From Parerythrobacter_A sp963838735 (GTDB lineage: Bacteria; Pseudomonadota; Alphaproteobacteria; Sphingomonadales; Sphingomonadaceae): 64,000 nucleotides of DNA. Location of the stretch: contig CAWISG010000006.1 of assembly GCA_963838735.1 (NCBI GenBank), forward strand, positions 186,001-250,000, written 5' to 3'. Of the stretch, positions 40,785-49,666 are shown in pieces. A program made the translations under genes and the position numbers. Numbering within the stretch: position 1 is the first letter of the stretch; each line of letters begins with the position of its first letter. The notes under the pieces were generated by a model. That model was not told the DNA's origin, made no database searches, and saw only the letters and a list, made by a program, of their open reading frames with translations.

Positions 40785-41180
40785 TCATCCGGCCACTTCG
40801 GCAGCCGACGGTTCGGAAGGCAGCAGCGCCTTCACCGCCGCCATGAAAGGCATGATGCTGACCGGCTTGGACAGGTAATCCGCCGCACCTGCATCGCGGA
40901 TGCGGGCTTCATCGCCCTTGCCGGCATAGGCGGTGACGGCCAGGATCGGCACGTCAGCCAGGCTGGCATCGCGGGTCATCGCGGCGATCAGGTCGAGGCC
41001 GGAGATATTGGGCAGCTGGATATCCATGATCGCAAGGTCGGGCGCAAAGGCCCGAGCGGCATTCAGCGCCAGCTCGCCATCGGCCACCGGTTCCACTTCG
41101 TAACCATTGGCCTTCAAAACATCGCAGAACAGCCTGCGATTGAGGTCGTTGTCCTCGACAACCAGTATCCGCTTCGCCAT
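40785..41180 (-). CDS. divK: Single-domain response regulator, DivK-like
   Basis: 131 residues, a receiver domain only. The acidic pocket is VEDNDLN (D10/D12), the phospho-acceptor is D53 in LAIMDIQLPNISG, the Thr is in ILAVTAYAG and the Lys is in YLSKPVSI. Very close to DivK of alphaproteobacteria, which controls polar development and the CtrA cell-cycle pathway by protein contacts. PleD, its frequent partner gene, is not adjacent. Divergent from the DUF3572 gene with a 48-base gap. Confidence 0.87.
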   Translation of the reverse strand: MAKRILVVEDNDLNRRLFCDVLKANGYEVEPVADGELALNAARAFAPDLAIMDIQLPNISGLDLIAAMTRDASLADVPILAVTAYAGKGDEARIRDAGAADYLSKPVSIMPFMAAVKALLPSEPSAAEVAG

Positions 41181-41228
41181 CTATCGCCTTTCACCGCTAA
41201 CTTGTTCCTGTATCCCCGGCATCCGACC

Positions 41229-41528
41229 ATGACAATTCACACCGCATCGCAGGGCCAGGTAACACGCCCCGAAGCCGAAACTCTGGCGCTGTCGGCGCTG
41301 GGTTGGTTGCTGGGCGACGAGAAACGGGCGGACCGCCTGCTGGACCTGACTGGCCTGACCGCCGACACGCTTCGCAACAACTTGACCGACCCGGCGGTGC
41401 TGCCAGAGGTTTTGGGCGCCGTGCTGGAGTTTCTGGCGCGGCACGAGCCCGACCTGATCGGCGCGGCGGGGGCGTTGCAGGTCGATCCCGCCACACTGAT
41501 TGCGGCGCAGGAGGTGCTGGCCCGATGA
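41229..41528 (+). CDS. DUF3572 family protein
   Basis: A 99-residue helical protein, MTIHTASQGQVTRPEAETLA, with ALSALGWLLGDEKRADRLLD and GAVLEFLARHEPDLIGAAGA, typical of DUF3572, an alphaproteobacterial family without known function. The gene often sits beside divK, as it does here. The ATG at 41229 is used rather than 41202. Its stop overlaps the next start (ATGA). Confidence 0.87.
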   Translation: MTIHTASQGQVTRPEAETLALSALGWLLGDEKRADRLLDLTGLTADTLRNNLTDPAVLPEVLGAVLEFLARHEPDLIGAAGALQVDPATLIAAQEVLAR

Positions 41529-42193
41529 CCGACGCAACGAACCTATTCGACCCTGCCAACCGCCCGCTGGTCATTTCCGATTGCGACGAGGTGCTGCTCC
41601 ATATGGTCGCGCCGTTCCGCGCGTGGCTGGCGGCGGAGCAGGGCGTTGCCTTCAGCATGGAAGGTGGCACCTTCGCCAACGCGCTGCGCTGGCAGGAAAC
41701 GGGCGACGTGCTGGGCATGGAGGAAGTCTGGCGCGTGCTGGGCGGGTTCTTCGATACGCAGATGGACAGCCAGTTGCCGATTGCCGGCGCGGTGGAAGGC
41801 ATTACCCGGCTTGCCGACCATGCCGACGTGGTTATCCTGACCAACCTTACCGACGAACGGCGCGACCACCGCGCAGAGCAGCTGCGCGCCCACGGTATCG
41901 ACGCGCGCGTCTTCACCAATCAGGGGCCGAAGGGTCCGGCATTGCAGGCAATCCTGGGAGAATACCGGCCAAGCCGCGCGGTCTTTGTCGACGATTTGCC
42001 GCAGCACCACCATTCCGCCGCCGAAACCGTGCCGGACCTGAAACGCCTGCACCTGTGCGGTGAACCGATGCTGGCGCCATACATCGAATGCGCGCACAAG
42101 GCAGGCCACGCCCATGCGCGGATCGACGATTGGGATACCGCGCTGCCGTGGTTACTGGATGCGGTAAGCGCGAAACAGGAGGAAATGGCATGA
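41525..42193 (+). CDS. HAD family hydrolase
   Basis: 222 residues. HAD motifs in order: I is VISDCDEVLLHM (nucleophile Asp about 18), II is VVILTNLTDER (Thr about 103), III is QGPKGPALQAIL (Lys) and IV is RAVFVDDLPQHHHSA (DD). A helical cap lies between I and II. Substrate unknown; a small phosphate ester is likely. Overlaps DUF3572 upstream and the RidA gene downstream by four bases each, so it lies in a coupled row of five genes. Confidence 0.9.
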   Translation: MTDATNLFDPANRPLVISDCDEVLLHMVAPFRAWLAAEQGVAFSMEGGTFANALRWQETGDVLGMEEVWRVLGGFFDTQMDSQLPIAGAVEGITRLADHADVVILTNLTDERRDHRAEQLRAHGIDARVFTNQGPKGPALQAILGEYRPSRAVFVDDLPQHHHSAAETVPDLKRLHLCGEPMLAPYIECAHKAGHAHARIDDWDTALPWLLDAVSAKQEEMA

Positions 42194-42666
42194 GTGTAAA
42201 CAGGCAGAACGTGCAGGCCCGCCTTGCCGACCTGGGCATCGTATTGCCAAACGCAGCGGCGCCCGTCGCCAGCTACATGCCGGTCGTGGTGTCGGGCGAA
42301 CATGCCTATATTTCGGGGCAGCTGCCCTTCGTGGACGGCACTCTGGTCACGGGCACACTGGGCACCGATGTCAATCTGGAGACCGGGCAGGCGGCGGCGC
42401 GCGCTTGCGGCCTGATGATCCTGGCGCAGCTGCGCGAGGCGCGCATTCCGCTGGAGCGGGTGGCGCGCATCGTCAAGCTGGGCGCATTCGTCGCCTCTGC
42501 ACCCGATTTCACCGACCAGCCCAAGGTCGCCAATGGTGCCTCGGAACTGATGTTCGACATTTTCGGCGAGCTGGGGCGCCATGCTCGCAGCGCGGTCGGC
42601 GTGCCCGTCCTGCCGCTCGGCGCAGCCGTGGAAGTGGATGCAGTCATTGCTCTTCACGGCGATTGA
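42190..42666 (+). CDS. RidA family protein
   Basis: 158 residues of the YjgF/RidA superfamily, which deaminates reactive enamine/imine intermediates. The family core is AYISGQLPFVDGTLVTGTLG with LEQVARIVKLGAF-like segment LERVARIVKLGAFVASAPDF. The C-terminus GVPVLPLGAAVEVDAVIALH replaces the canonical RxxVxVxxLPxxxxVE ending, with Ser-Ala-Val before it and no catalytic Arg that I can place. It belongs to the longer RidA subfamily. Overlaps HAD (ATGA). Confidence 0.87.
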   Translation: MSVNRQNVQARLADLGIVLPNAAAPVASYMPVVVSGEHAYISGQLPFVDGTLVTGTLGTDVNLETGQAAARACGLMILAQLREARIPLERVARIVKLGAFVASAPDFTDQPKVANGASELMFDIFGELGRHARSAVGVPVLPLGAAVEVDAVIALHGD

Positions 42667-43417
42667 CAGGTTCCGCGCGCCTGCGCCACGCGCGGGACGT
42701 GTCGACTGGATGGGCGAGTGGACCTATGCCCATCGCGGGCTGCATTCGTCCGGCGTGCCCGAAAACTCGCCCTCCGCCTTCGCCGATGCGATTGCGGCAG
42801 GGCTGGGCATCGAATGCGACGTACAGCGCACCGGAGACGGGCGCGCGGCGGTGTTTCACGACTGGGAACTGGACCGGCTGACCGACCGCAGCGGGCCGCT
42901 GGCGAAAATGCCGATCGCCGATATCGAGCGCATCGCGCTGAGCGGTAACGGCGATATGATTCCCCGGCTGGAGCGCCTGCTGGACCAGATTTCGGGGCAG
43001 GTGCCGGTGCTGATCGAGCTGAAATCGCGCGGCGATACGCGGATGCGGACGCTGTGCCTTGCCGTGCGGCGGGCGCTGGAGGGATATCCGGGCCACCATG
43101 CCGTGATGAGCTTCGATGCAAACGTGCCACGCTGGTTCGCGACACATTCGCCACGAACCCCGCGCGGACTGGTAATGACCGAAAAGGGAGAAGGCGCGCG
43201 CAAGACCGCGTGGGCACGGCATCGCGCGCTGTGGCAGGCCCGTCCCGATTTTCTCGCTTACGACATCCGCAACCTGCCCAGCCGATTCGCGGCGGTCCAG
43301 CGCAAACGCGGCCTACCGGTGCTAACCTGGACCGTATCGACGCCCGAACTGCGCGCCACGGCGGCCCGCCACACCGATGCCGCCATTGCGGAAGGGGAAG
43401 GGTTCGTCGAAGCGTGA
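42638..43417 (+). CDS. Glycerophosphodiester phosphodiesterase
   Basis: 259 residues. GDPD family: TYAHRGLHSSGVPENSPSAF (catalytic His, Arg, Glu, Asn), GLGIECDVQRTGDGRAAVFH with the metal Glu/Asp and second His, and VLIELKSRG with the Glu. Cytoplasmic type, no signal peptide. Start uncertain: ATG 42638 retains the sphingomonad N-terminus DRFRAPAPRAGRVDW, overlapping RidA by 29 bases; ATG 42710 is the alternative. Its stop overlaps the next GTG start. Confidence 0.88.
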   Translation: MQSLLFTAIDRFRAPAPRAGRVDWMGEWTYAHRGLHSSGVPENSPSAFADAIAAGLGIECDVQRTGDGRAAVFHDWELDRLTDRSGPLAKMPIADIERIALSGNGDMIPRLERLLDQISGQVPVLIELKSRGDTRMRTLCLAVRRALEGYPGHHAVMSFDANVPRWFATHSPRTPRGLVMTEKGEGARKTAWARHRALWQARPDFLAYDIRNLPSRFAAVQRKRGLPVLTWTVSTPELRATAARHTDAAIAEGEGFVEA

Positions 43418-44583
43418 GCGAACCGGGTGGATTGCCAAAGGATCTGGTCGCCAAGGTCGCCGGTTCGGTCGGCGCGCTGGACCGGGAAGCGTGGGACGCG
43501 CTGGCGGGCGGCAATCCGTTTATGCGGCACGATTTCCTGACCGTGATGGAAGAGTCCGGCAGCGTCGGCCCCGGCACCGGCTGGCAATCCGCCCCGCTGG
43601 TTATCGAAGGGAGCGATGGTGCGCTGTTGGCCGCACTGCCGTCTTTTCTAAAATCGCACAGCCACGGCGAATTCGTATTCGATCACGGCTGGGCCGATGC
43701 GTTCGAGCGGGCAGGCGGTTCATACTATCCCAAGCTGCAAATCGCAGCGCCGTTCACTCCGGCCACCGGCCCGCGCCTGTTGCTGTCCGATCCTGCCCTT
43801 GCCACGCCGCTATTGGGCGCTGCGGAACAGCTGTGTGCGCAGAACGGGTTTTCCAGCGCCCACGCCACCTTTATCACGCCCGAACAACTGCCTTCGTTCG
43901 AGGCGGCGGGATGGCTGACGCGCAAGGACATCCAGTTCCACTGGACCAATCGCGACTACGCCGATTTCGACGGGTTTCTGGGCGCGCTGGCCAGCCGTAA
44001 ACGGCGCGCTATCCGCAAGGAACGCACCGCCGCGCAAGGTGGGCTATCCTTTGCGCATCTGGCGGGCGACGATATCAAACCGCACCATTGGGATGCGTTC
44101 TGGCAATTTTATCAGGACACCGGCGCGCGCAAATGGGGCACGCCTTACCTAACGCGCGAGGCGTTCACGCTGCTGGGCGAGCGGATGGGCGATGCGTTGC
44201 TGCTGATGCTGGCGTATGAAGGCGACGATATGTCGGGCATACCGATCGCAGGCGCGCTGAACTTCATCGGTCCGGATGCGCTGTATGGCCGGTATTGGGG
44301 GTGCAGTCAGGACCGGCGCTTCCTGCATTTCGAGCTATGCTATTATCAGGCGATAGACGCCGCCATCGCACGCGGATTGAAGCGGGTGGAGGCCGGCGCT
44401 CAGGGCGGGCACAAGCTGGCGCGCGGATATGAGCCGGTGGAGACATGGTCCGCCCACTGGATTGGCGATCCCGGCTTTCGCAGCGCGGTTGAAGAGTTTC
44501 TGGAACGCGAGCGCGAAGGCGTGGCGCAGGACCGCAATTACCTCGATACGAAAACGCCGTTCCGCAAGGGCGAGCGAAGCTAG
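43414..44583 (+). CDS. GNAT-like acyltransferase, DUF482 (peptidogalycan biosynthesis/recognition) family
   Basis: 389 residues from GTG 43414, which overlaps the GDPD stop (GTGA). The COG3146 pattern is seen: GNPFMRHDFLTVMEESGSVG, YYPKLQIAAPFTPATGPRLL, ASRKRRAIRKERTAAQGGLS, GRYWGCSQDRRFLHFELCYY, then VEAGAQGGHKLARGYEPVET. Members have two GNAT folds like FemX/MurM enzymes. The target is unknown. The 3' end overlaps the convergent Sel1 gene by four bases. Confidence 0.87.
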   Translation: MSEPGGLPKDLVAKVAGSVGALDREAWDALAGGNPFMRHDFLTVMEESGSVGPGTGWQSAPLVIEGSDGALLAALPSFLKSHSHGEFVFDHGWADAFERAGGSYYPKLQIAAPFTPATGPRLLLSDPALATPLLGAAEQLCAQNGFSSAHATFITPEQLPSFEAAGWLTRKDIQFHWTNRDYADFDGFLGALASRKRRAIRKERTAAQGGLSFAHLAGDDIKPHHWDAFWQFYQDTGARKWGTPYLTREAFTLLGERMGDALLLMLAYEGDDMSGIPIAGALNFIGPDALYGRYWGCSQDRRFLHFELCYYQAIDAAIARGLKRVEAGAQGGHKLARGYEPVETWSAHWIGDPGFRSAVEEFLEREREGVAQDRNYLDTKTPFRKGERS

Positions 44584-44966
44584 GCCACTTTACGCGCGGT
44601 ATCGACCAGCCATTGCCGGGCGCGGCGCTGGGCTTCGGCGATTTCGCGCGCGGTCATTTCGTCCGAAACATCGGCGCGACACCAGGTCGCTTCCTCGTGG
44701 CCCTGCGTCGCGGCAAGGTTGAACCATTTATGCGCTTCGATGAGGTCGCACGGCGCGCCGGAACTGCCGGTGGAATAGGCCACGCCCAGATCGTAATAGG
44801 CGCTCGGATCGCCTTGCGCTGCGGCGGCCATGCATTGCGCCACCAGGCGGTCGGCCTCGGCGGCGTCTAGCGGTGTTGCCGTCATGTCAGCGGCCCGTCC
44901 GGCTGTCGCCCTTCTTGATACTGACGGCGTTACGAACCCGCCGCCTTCGATCGATGTAAGCTTCAT
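44580..44966 (-). CDS. Sel1-like repeat protein
   Basis: 128 residues. One to two Sel1-type repeats: DPSAYYDLGVAYSTGSSGAP, then IEAHKWFNLAATQGHEEATW. The N-terminal 28 residues are low-complexity. A C-terminal helix AEAQRRARQWLVDTARKVA completes the solenoid. Probably a small protein-protein adaptor. A second ATG at MTATPLDAAEAD (44885) is a possible start. Confidence 0.83.
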   Translation of the reverse strand: MKLTSIEGGGFVTPSVSRRATAGRAADMTATPLDAAEADRLVAQCMAAAAQGDPSAYYDLGVAYSTGSSGAPCDLIEAHKWFNLAATQGHEEATWCRADVSDEMTAREIAEAQRRARQWLVDTARKVA

Positions 44967-45195
44967 GTTCCCATCCCCTTTGCGCCTTCGTGCGCTGCTG
45001 TTGCGGCGACGATCCCTTTCGCCGTCGCCACCGGTTTCAGCGGAACATGGTCAATAAAAAGTTAACGCTGCGCCGTGTTTCTTCGGCACACGCTGTCTTG
45101 TGCGGCACAGGACACGCTATTATAGCCGCGAAATCCCACGCGAAGTGACGGTTTTTGCAACATTTTTTAGGCTATTGGACCGAATCGACACCAGC

Positions 45196-45654
45196 ATGCC
45201 AACCACTCCGTCCGACACCGGCAAAAGCCTGGACGCCATCACCCGCAAGATGGCCGAAGACTACACGCCGGACGAAAGCGAACCTTATATGGGCGCGCGC
45301 CAGCTGGCGTATTTCCGCGACCTGCTGCTGGCGTGGAAGGCGTCCATCGCCAATGCATCGTCGGCTACGCTGCAATCTCTCAAGGACGTATCGCTGCGCG
45401 AAGCGGACCAGGGCGACCGCGCCAGCAATGAAACGAACCGCAATATCGAGCTGCGCACCCGCGACCGGCAGCGCAAGCTGACTGCAAAGATCGACGCCGC
45501 ACTGCGGCGCATCGACGCAGGCGAATACGGCTATTGCGATGTCACCGGCGACCCCATCGGGATCGGTCGTCTGATGGCGCGTCCTGTCGCCACGATGACA
45601 GTGGAAGCACAGGAAGCGCACGAACGCCGTGAAAAGGTCAGCCGGGACGACTGA
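45196..45654 (+). CDS. dksA: DksA/TraR-type transcription factor lacking the four-cysteine zinc site
   Basis: 152 residues, MPTTPSDTGKSLDAITRKMA. The coiled coil reaches from about 45 to 115 (ARQLAYFRDLLLAWKASIAN ... RQRKLTAKIDAALRRIDAGE). The zinc-finger region reads YGYCDVTGDPIGIGRLMARP, so only one of the four usual cysteines is present; the second pair is replaced by ARP. This zinc-independent form is common in alphaproteobacteria. It binds RNA polymerase in the secondary channel together with ppGpp. The 230-base upstream gap (44967-45195) is AT-rich near 45140-45175 and carries the promoter. Confidence 0.9.
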   Translation: MPTTPSDTGKSLDAITRKMAEDYTPDESEPYMGARQLAYFRDLLLAWKASIANASSATLQSLKDVSLREADQGDRASNETNRNIELRTRDRQRKLTAKIDAALRRIDAGEYGYCDVTGDPIGIGRLMARPVATMTVEAQEAHERREKVSRDD

Positions 45655-45781
45655 CGAAAAAGCTGTTCCGTTTCAGGACAATTGGTATCGAAAACGCGCG
45701 TTTTTAACAGGTCGTTAGGTACCTTCTGCGTAGATGGTCGCAACACGCACTGCCCACCAGATCAAAGGCAAAATCCCAGTC

Positions 45782-46168
45782 ATGTCCGCCATCGACACCC
45801 GAAACATTGCGCGCGACAGCCTGTTCCAGATGGCCGAGGTCCGTTGCGGCGGATCGGCACAGGGCCACCGTGTGAAGGTGCGCAACCTGTCGTCCGGCGG
45901 CATGATGGCCGAAGGCGAATTGCCGGTCGAACGCGGCGCGAGCGTCGCGGTGCAGCTGCGCAATATCGGCTGGGTCGAAGGATCGGTTGCCTGGTTGCAG
46001 GGCGCACGGTGCGGTATCGCTTTCGCACACGAAGTGGACGCCAAGCTGGTCCGTGCACCCAGTCAGAAAACCGAGGCGGTGGAGTTCACCACGCCGCGCT
46101 TCGCCCGCCCTTCCTCGATACTGCCGCATGACCAGCAGGTCGATCAGCGCCGCCTGCGCAAGGTCTGA
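45782..46168 (+). CDS. PilZ domain protein
   Basis: 128 residues from MSAIDTRNIARDSLFQMAEV; an in-frame ATG at 45734 is also possible. The PilZ core has RVKVRNLSSGGMMAEGELPV (the [DN]xSxxG element) and GSVAWLQGARCGIAFAHEVD (the WxxxxxxGIxF element). The N-terminal Arg box of c-di-GMP binders is only partly present (RNIARD). Short PilZ proteins of this kind are numerous in sphingomonads. The C-terminal 30 residues look disordered. Confidence 0.87.
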   Translation: MSAIDTRNIARDSLFQMAEVRCGGSAQGHRVKVRNLSSGGMMAEGELPVERGASVAVQLRNIGWVEGSVAWLQGARCGIAFAHEVDAKLVRAPSQKTEAVEFTTPRFARPSSILPHDQQVDQRRLRKV

Positions 46169-46229
46169 GCACACCGCTTCGTACACACCGATTGGTGGCT
46201 CCCGCTGACGCGCATGACCTGCTAGGGTC

Positions 46230-47786
46230 ATGCGCAAAATGAGACACGCGCGCGCTTCCCTTATGCTTTGCCTCCCGGCGCTATTGCTGGCTGGATGCAT
46301 CGCGGGCGAGGGCGAGGCGGAAGTCGATATCGCCATTATCGGCGATCCAGCCGATTTCGCGCTTACGGGTCTGCGCCTGACGCCTGCCGCGCAGCACCTG
46401 CGTGCCGCCACGGCGGAAGGGCTGGTCGCGTTCGATTTGCAAGGCAATGTCGTGCCGGCCGCCGCCGAGCGCTGGATCGTCACCGATGACGGCTTGAGCT
46501 ATATCTTCCGCTTGCGCGACCGGGACTGGCCCGACGGTCGCCCGATGACCGCGCGCAGCGTGAAGACTGCACTGGATCGTGCCCGTGCGCAGCTCGACGG
46601 CACGTCGCTTGGCCTCGATCTTGCGGTTATCGAAGATGTACGCGCGATGGCGGGGCGGGTTGTGGAGATACGCCTGCGCCAGCCGATGGGGCAATTCCTG
46701 CCGCTGCTGGCGCAACCGGAGCTGGGGTTGAGGCAGGGGCGCGCCGGGATCGGGCCCATGATACTGGCTGGCGAAGGCACAGCAGATGACACACAAGCAC
46801 GGTCACCAGAAGACGATGCGGCTATAGTCCTGACGGCCATGCCCCCGGAACAGCGTGGCCTGCCCGAACGCGAAGACTGGGATAGCATCGTGCGGCCGGT
46901 GAATGTCCTGGCGATGGATGCTGCCGCTGCGGTTGCCCGGTTCGAGGACGGCAGCGTCGACGCGGTGCTGAACGGGCACATCGCCAACCTGTCGCTGGCC
47001 GATACCGGCCCGCTGGCGCGCGGCACGATCCGCATCGATCCGGTCAATGGCTTGCTTGGCCTGCGGGTGGCGCGCCCGCGCGGCGTGCTGGCCGAGGCGG
47101 ATTTGCGCGAAGCTCTTGCGATGGCGCTCGACCGGGAAAACCTGTTGCAAACGTTCAACGTCGGCGGCTGGCAGGCGTCCACCCGCATAGTGCCGGTCAC
47201 GATGTGGCCCGCGACCGGAGCGAGTGCCGATACCGATACCGATCGCAATTCCGGCGCACCTACGGAGCGGTGGAGCGCGATGACGCTGGAGGAACGCCGC
47301 GTACAGGCTGCACAACGGATTGCCCGCTGGCGGCAGCAAAGCGGCGTGCGCGCCAGCGTATCCATTGCGCTCGACAGTGGACCCGGCTCGGCGCGGGTGT
47401 TCGACGTTTTACAGGCGGATCTTGCGACAATCGGCGTCGTACTCACGCGTGCGGAGCGATCGCGCGATGCGGACCTGCTGCTGGTTGACCGCGCGGCGCG
47501 TTACGACGACCCGCTGTGGTTCCTCAACCAGTTTAATTGTGCGGTGCGCCGCAATGTCTGTTCGGCCGAGGCGGACAGCGCCGTCGCGACCAGCCTGACC
47601 GAAACCGACCCGTTGGAACAGGTCCGGCTCAGACGCGAGGCGGAAGACACGCTGCTGGCGCTGAACAGCTATATTCCGCTAGGCGCGCCGGTGCGCTGGT
47701 CGCTGGTGCGGGGCGGGGTGGATGGCTTCGCCGCCAGCCCGACCGGTCTGCATCCCTTGTTCCCGCTGGCGCGCCGGCCCACCTAG
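46230..47786 (+). CDS. ABC transporter substrate-binding lipoprotein (SBP_bac_5)
   Basis: 518 residues. Signal peptide and lipobox LPALLLAGC (Cys about 23). Family 5 peptide/nickel-binding pattern: ATAEGLVAFDLQGNVVPAAA, SYIFRLRDRDWPDGRPMTA, REALAMALDRENLLQTF, then DPLWFLNQFNC. The sequence is shorter and more divergent than OppA/DppA, and no permease or ATPase gene is adjacent, so it may be an orphan receptor or envelope protein. The start is ATG 46230, with 46239 as alternative. Confidence 0.85.
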   Translation: MRKMRHARASLMLCLPALLLAGCIAGEGEAEVDIAIIGDPADFALTGLRLTPAAQHLRAATAEGLVAFDLQGNVVPAAAERWIVTDDGLSYIFRLRDRDWPDGRPMTARSVKTALDRARAQLDGTSLGLDLAVIEDVRAMAGRVVEIRLRQPMGQFLPLLAQPELGLRQGRAGIGPMILAGEGTADDTQARSPEDDAAIVLTAMPPEQRGLPEREDWDSIVRPVNVLAMDAAAAVARFEDGSVDAVLNGHIANLSLADTGPLARGTIRIDPVNGLLGLRVARPRGVLAEADLREALAMALDRENLLQTFNVGGWQASTRIVPVTMWPATGASADTDTDRNSGAPTERWSAMTLEERRVQAAQRIARWRQQSGVRASVSIALDSGPGSARVFDVLQADLATIGVVLTRAERSRDADLLLVDRAARYDDPLWFLNQFNCAVRRNVCSAEADSAVATSLTETDPLEQVRLRREAEDTLLALNSYIPLGAPVRWSLVRGGVDGFAASPTGLHPLFPLARRPT

Positions 47787-47808
47787 CAAAGTTCAGGAGC
47801 CTGATATC

Positions 47809-48255
47809 ATGTCCGAACCCATCCGCCCCCAGCCGATACATGCCGAAAGGGTCAAGCCGGACCGCATGCGTGCCGAATTGCCGACCGGCAGCGATCCGCA
47901 ATCGGTGCGCAAGCGGATCGAGACAATGGAGGCGCTGCTCGAGCGCAGCTTTCATTTTCCCGGTACCAAATACCCGATCGGCCTCGATTCGATCATCGGC
48001 CTGGTGCCGGTCGTCGGCGATATCGTGACCACCGCGTTGGGCGCATATCTCGTATGGGAAGCGCGCAATCTAGGCATGCCGAAGTGGAAACTGGCGCGCA
48101 TGGCGGGCAATGTCGGGTTCGACACGGTGCTGGGTGCGGTGCCGCTGGTGGGCGATGCCGCCGATTTCTTCTTCCGTTCCAATACCCGCAACCTGAAAAT
48201 CGTGCGCAAGCACTTGGACAAGCATCACCCCGAAACGCGCGTGCTGGAGGGGTGA
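47809..48255 (+). CDS. DUF4112 family membrane protein
   Basis: 148 residues. DUF4112 signature: KYPIGLDSIIGLVPVVGDIV and then GFDTVLGAVPLVGDAADFFF, each with the GLxPxxGD pattern, around a short hydrophobic segment (TTALGAYLVWEARNLG). Ends in NTRNLKIVRKHLDKHHPE. Function unknown. Its stop overlaps the kynA GTG start, so it may be the first gene of the kyn transcript. Confidence 0.88.
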   Translation: MSEPIRPQPIHAERVKPDRMRAELPTGSDPQSVRKRIETMEALLERSFHFPGTKYPIGLDSIIGLVPVVGDIVTTALGAYLVWEARNLGMPKWKLARMAGNVGFDTVLGAVPLVGDAADFFFRSNTRNLKIVRKHLDKHHPETRVLEG

Positions 48256-49043
48256 CACAGGACACCACCTATTCCGGCTATCTTGACCTCGACCGGCTGT
48301 TGTCGGCGCAACATCCCGCATCCGACGCGCATGACGAGATGCTGTTTATCATCGTCCACCAGGCCAGCGAGCTGTGGCTGAAACTGTGCCTGCACGAACT
48401 GAAGCTGGCGCGCAGCCATATCGCAGCGGACGATCTGCGCCCTGCTTTCAAGATGCTGTCGCGCGTGGCGCGGGCGCAGGGTCAGCTGATCCAGAGCTGG
48501 GACGTGCTGAGCACCATGACCCCGCACGATTATTCCACCATCCGCCCGCATCTGGGCGGGTCGAGCGGGTTCCAGTCGGCGCAATACCGCCTGTTCGAAT
48601 TCCTGCTGGGCGGGCGCAACCCCGACCATGTAACACGCCACGAGGCGACGCCCGATGTCGCCGCCATGCTGCGCGAGGAACTGGCGCGGCCCAGCATCTA
48701 CGATCAGACCATGCGCCTGCTTGACCAGCGCGGTTTCGCCATTCCGGACACGGTGCTGACGCGCGATGTTGCCGCCCCGTGGACGCGGAGCGACGCGGTG
48801 CAGGACGCCTGGGCTGCGATTTACCGCGCGCCGGACAAACACTGGGATCTGTACGAACTGGCGGAAAAGCTGGTCGATCTGGAGTATCATTTCCAGCGCT
48901 GGCGGTTCGGACATCTCAAGACGGTGGAGCGCATTATCGGCTTCAAGCGCGGCACCGGCGGGACACCCGGCGTGCCCTATCTGGGCAAGGTGCTGGAACA
49001 GGCGTTCTTTCCCGAACTGCTCAGTGTGCGGACCGCGCTGTGA
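48252..49043 (+). CDS. kynA: Tryptophan 2,3-dioxygenase
   Basis: Haem enzyme that opens tryptophan to N-formylkynurenine. 263 residues from GTG 48252 (GTGA overlap with DUF4112). Family segments: TTYSGYLDLDRLLSAQ, DEMLFIIVHQASELWLKLCL with the active-site His/Arg region, and GGSSGFQSAQYRLFEFLLGG. The proximal haem His is in WRFGHLKTVERIIGFKRGTG and the Thr in GTGGTPGVPYL. First of three contiguous kyn genes. Confidence 0.95.
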   Translation: MTQDTTYSGYLDLDRLLSAQHPASDAHDEMLFIIVHQASELWLKLCLHELKLARSHIAADDLRPAFKMLSRVARAQGQLIQSWDVLSTMTPHDYSTIRPHLGGSSGFQSAQYRLFEFLLGGRNPDHVTRHEATPDVAAMLREELARPSIYDQTMRLLDQRGFAIPDTVLTRDVAAPWTRSDAVQDAWAAIYRAPDKHWDLYELAEKLVDLEYHFQRWRFGHLKTVERIIGFKRGTGGTPGVPYLGKVLEQAFFPELLSVRTAL

Positions 49044-49666
49044 GCCGCGCGATGTGGGACATCTCGCAAGTTCTGCGGCCCGGTCTACCGGTCTGGCCGG
49101 GCGACACCGCGTTCGCTTTCGCGCCTACCTGGCGGATGGACGAGGGCAGCCCCGTCAATGTGGGGCGCATGACAATGAGCACGCATTCGGGCACCCATGC
49201 CGATGCGCCGCTGCATTACGCGGCAGACGGGCTGGACGCAGCGGGCATGGCACTGGACCCCTTCATCGGCGAATGCCTGGTGATGGATGCGCGCAGCGTG
49301 TCGGGCGAGATCGACGTGGCGGACCTGCCGCAACTAGGCAGCGCGGACCGGGTGCTGTTCCGCCAGTGGGACGCCTTTCCGCACGATGCATGGCGCAGCG
49401 ACTGGTTGCCCATCGCGCCCGAAACGGTGGACTGGCTGGCGGCGCAGGGCGTGGTGCTGATTGGCACCGATGCACCCAGCATCGATCCGCAGGACAGCAA
49501 GACGATGGCTGCGCACCGGTCCGTAGCGCGGCACGACATGCGCATTCTGGAAGGGCTGGTGCTGGATGACGTCCTGGCGGGGCGGTACGAACTGATCGCG
49601 CTGCCGCTGAAGGTTGGCGGTGGCGATGCGGGGCTGTGCCGTGCGATATTGCGGGAACTGGCATGA
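49040..49666 (+). CDS. kynB: Kynurenine formamidase (arylformamidase)
   Basis: Hydrolyses N-formylkynurenine to kynurenine. 208 residues from GTG 49040 (SRAMWDISQVLRPGLPVWPG; overlaps the kynA stop as GTGA); ATG 49052 is the alternative. A metal-dependent cyclase-family fold with the zinc-binding signature STHSGTHADAPLHY (about 47-60) and DAPSIDPQDSKTMAAHRSV. The C-terminal IALPLKVGGGDAGLCRAILR is typical. Confidence 0.94.
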   Translation: MSRAMWDISQVLRPGLPVWPGDTAFAFAPTWRMDEGSPVNVGRMTMSTHSGTHADAPLHYAADGLDAAGMALDPFIGECLVMDARSVSGEIDVADLPQLGSADRVLFRQWDAFPHDAWRSDWLPIAPETVDWLAAQGVVLIGTDAPSIDPQDSKTMAAHRSVARHDMRILEGLVLDDVLAGRYELIALPLKVGGGDAGLCRAILRELA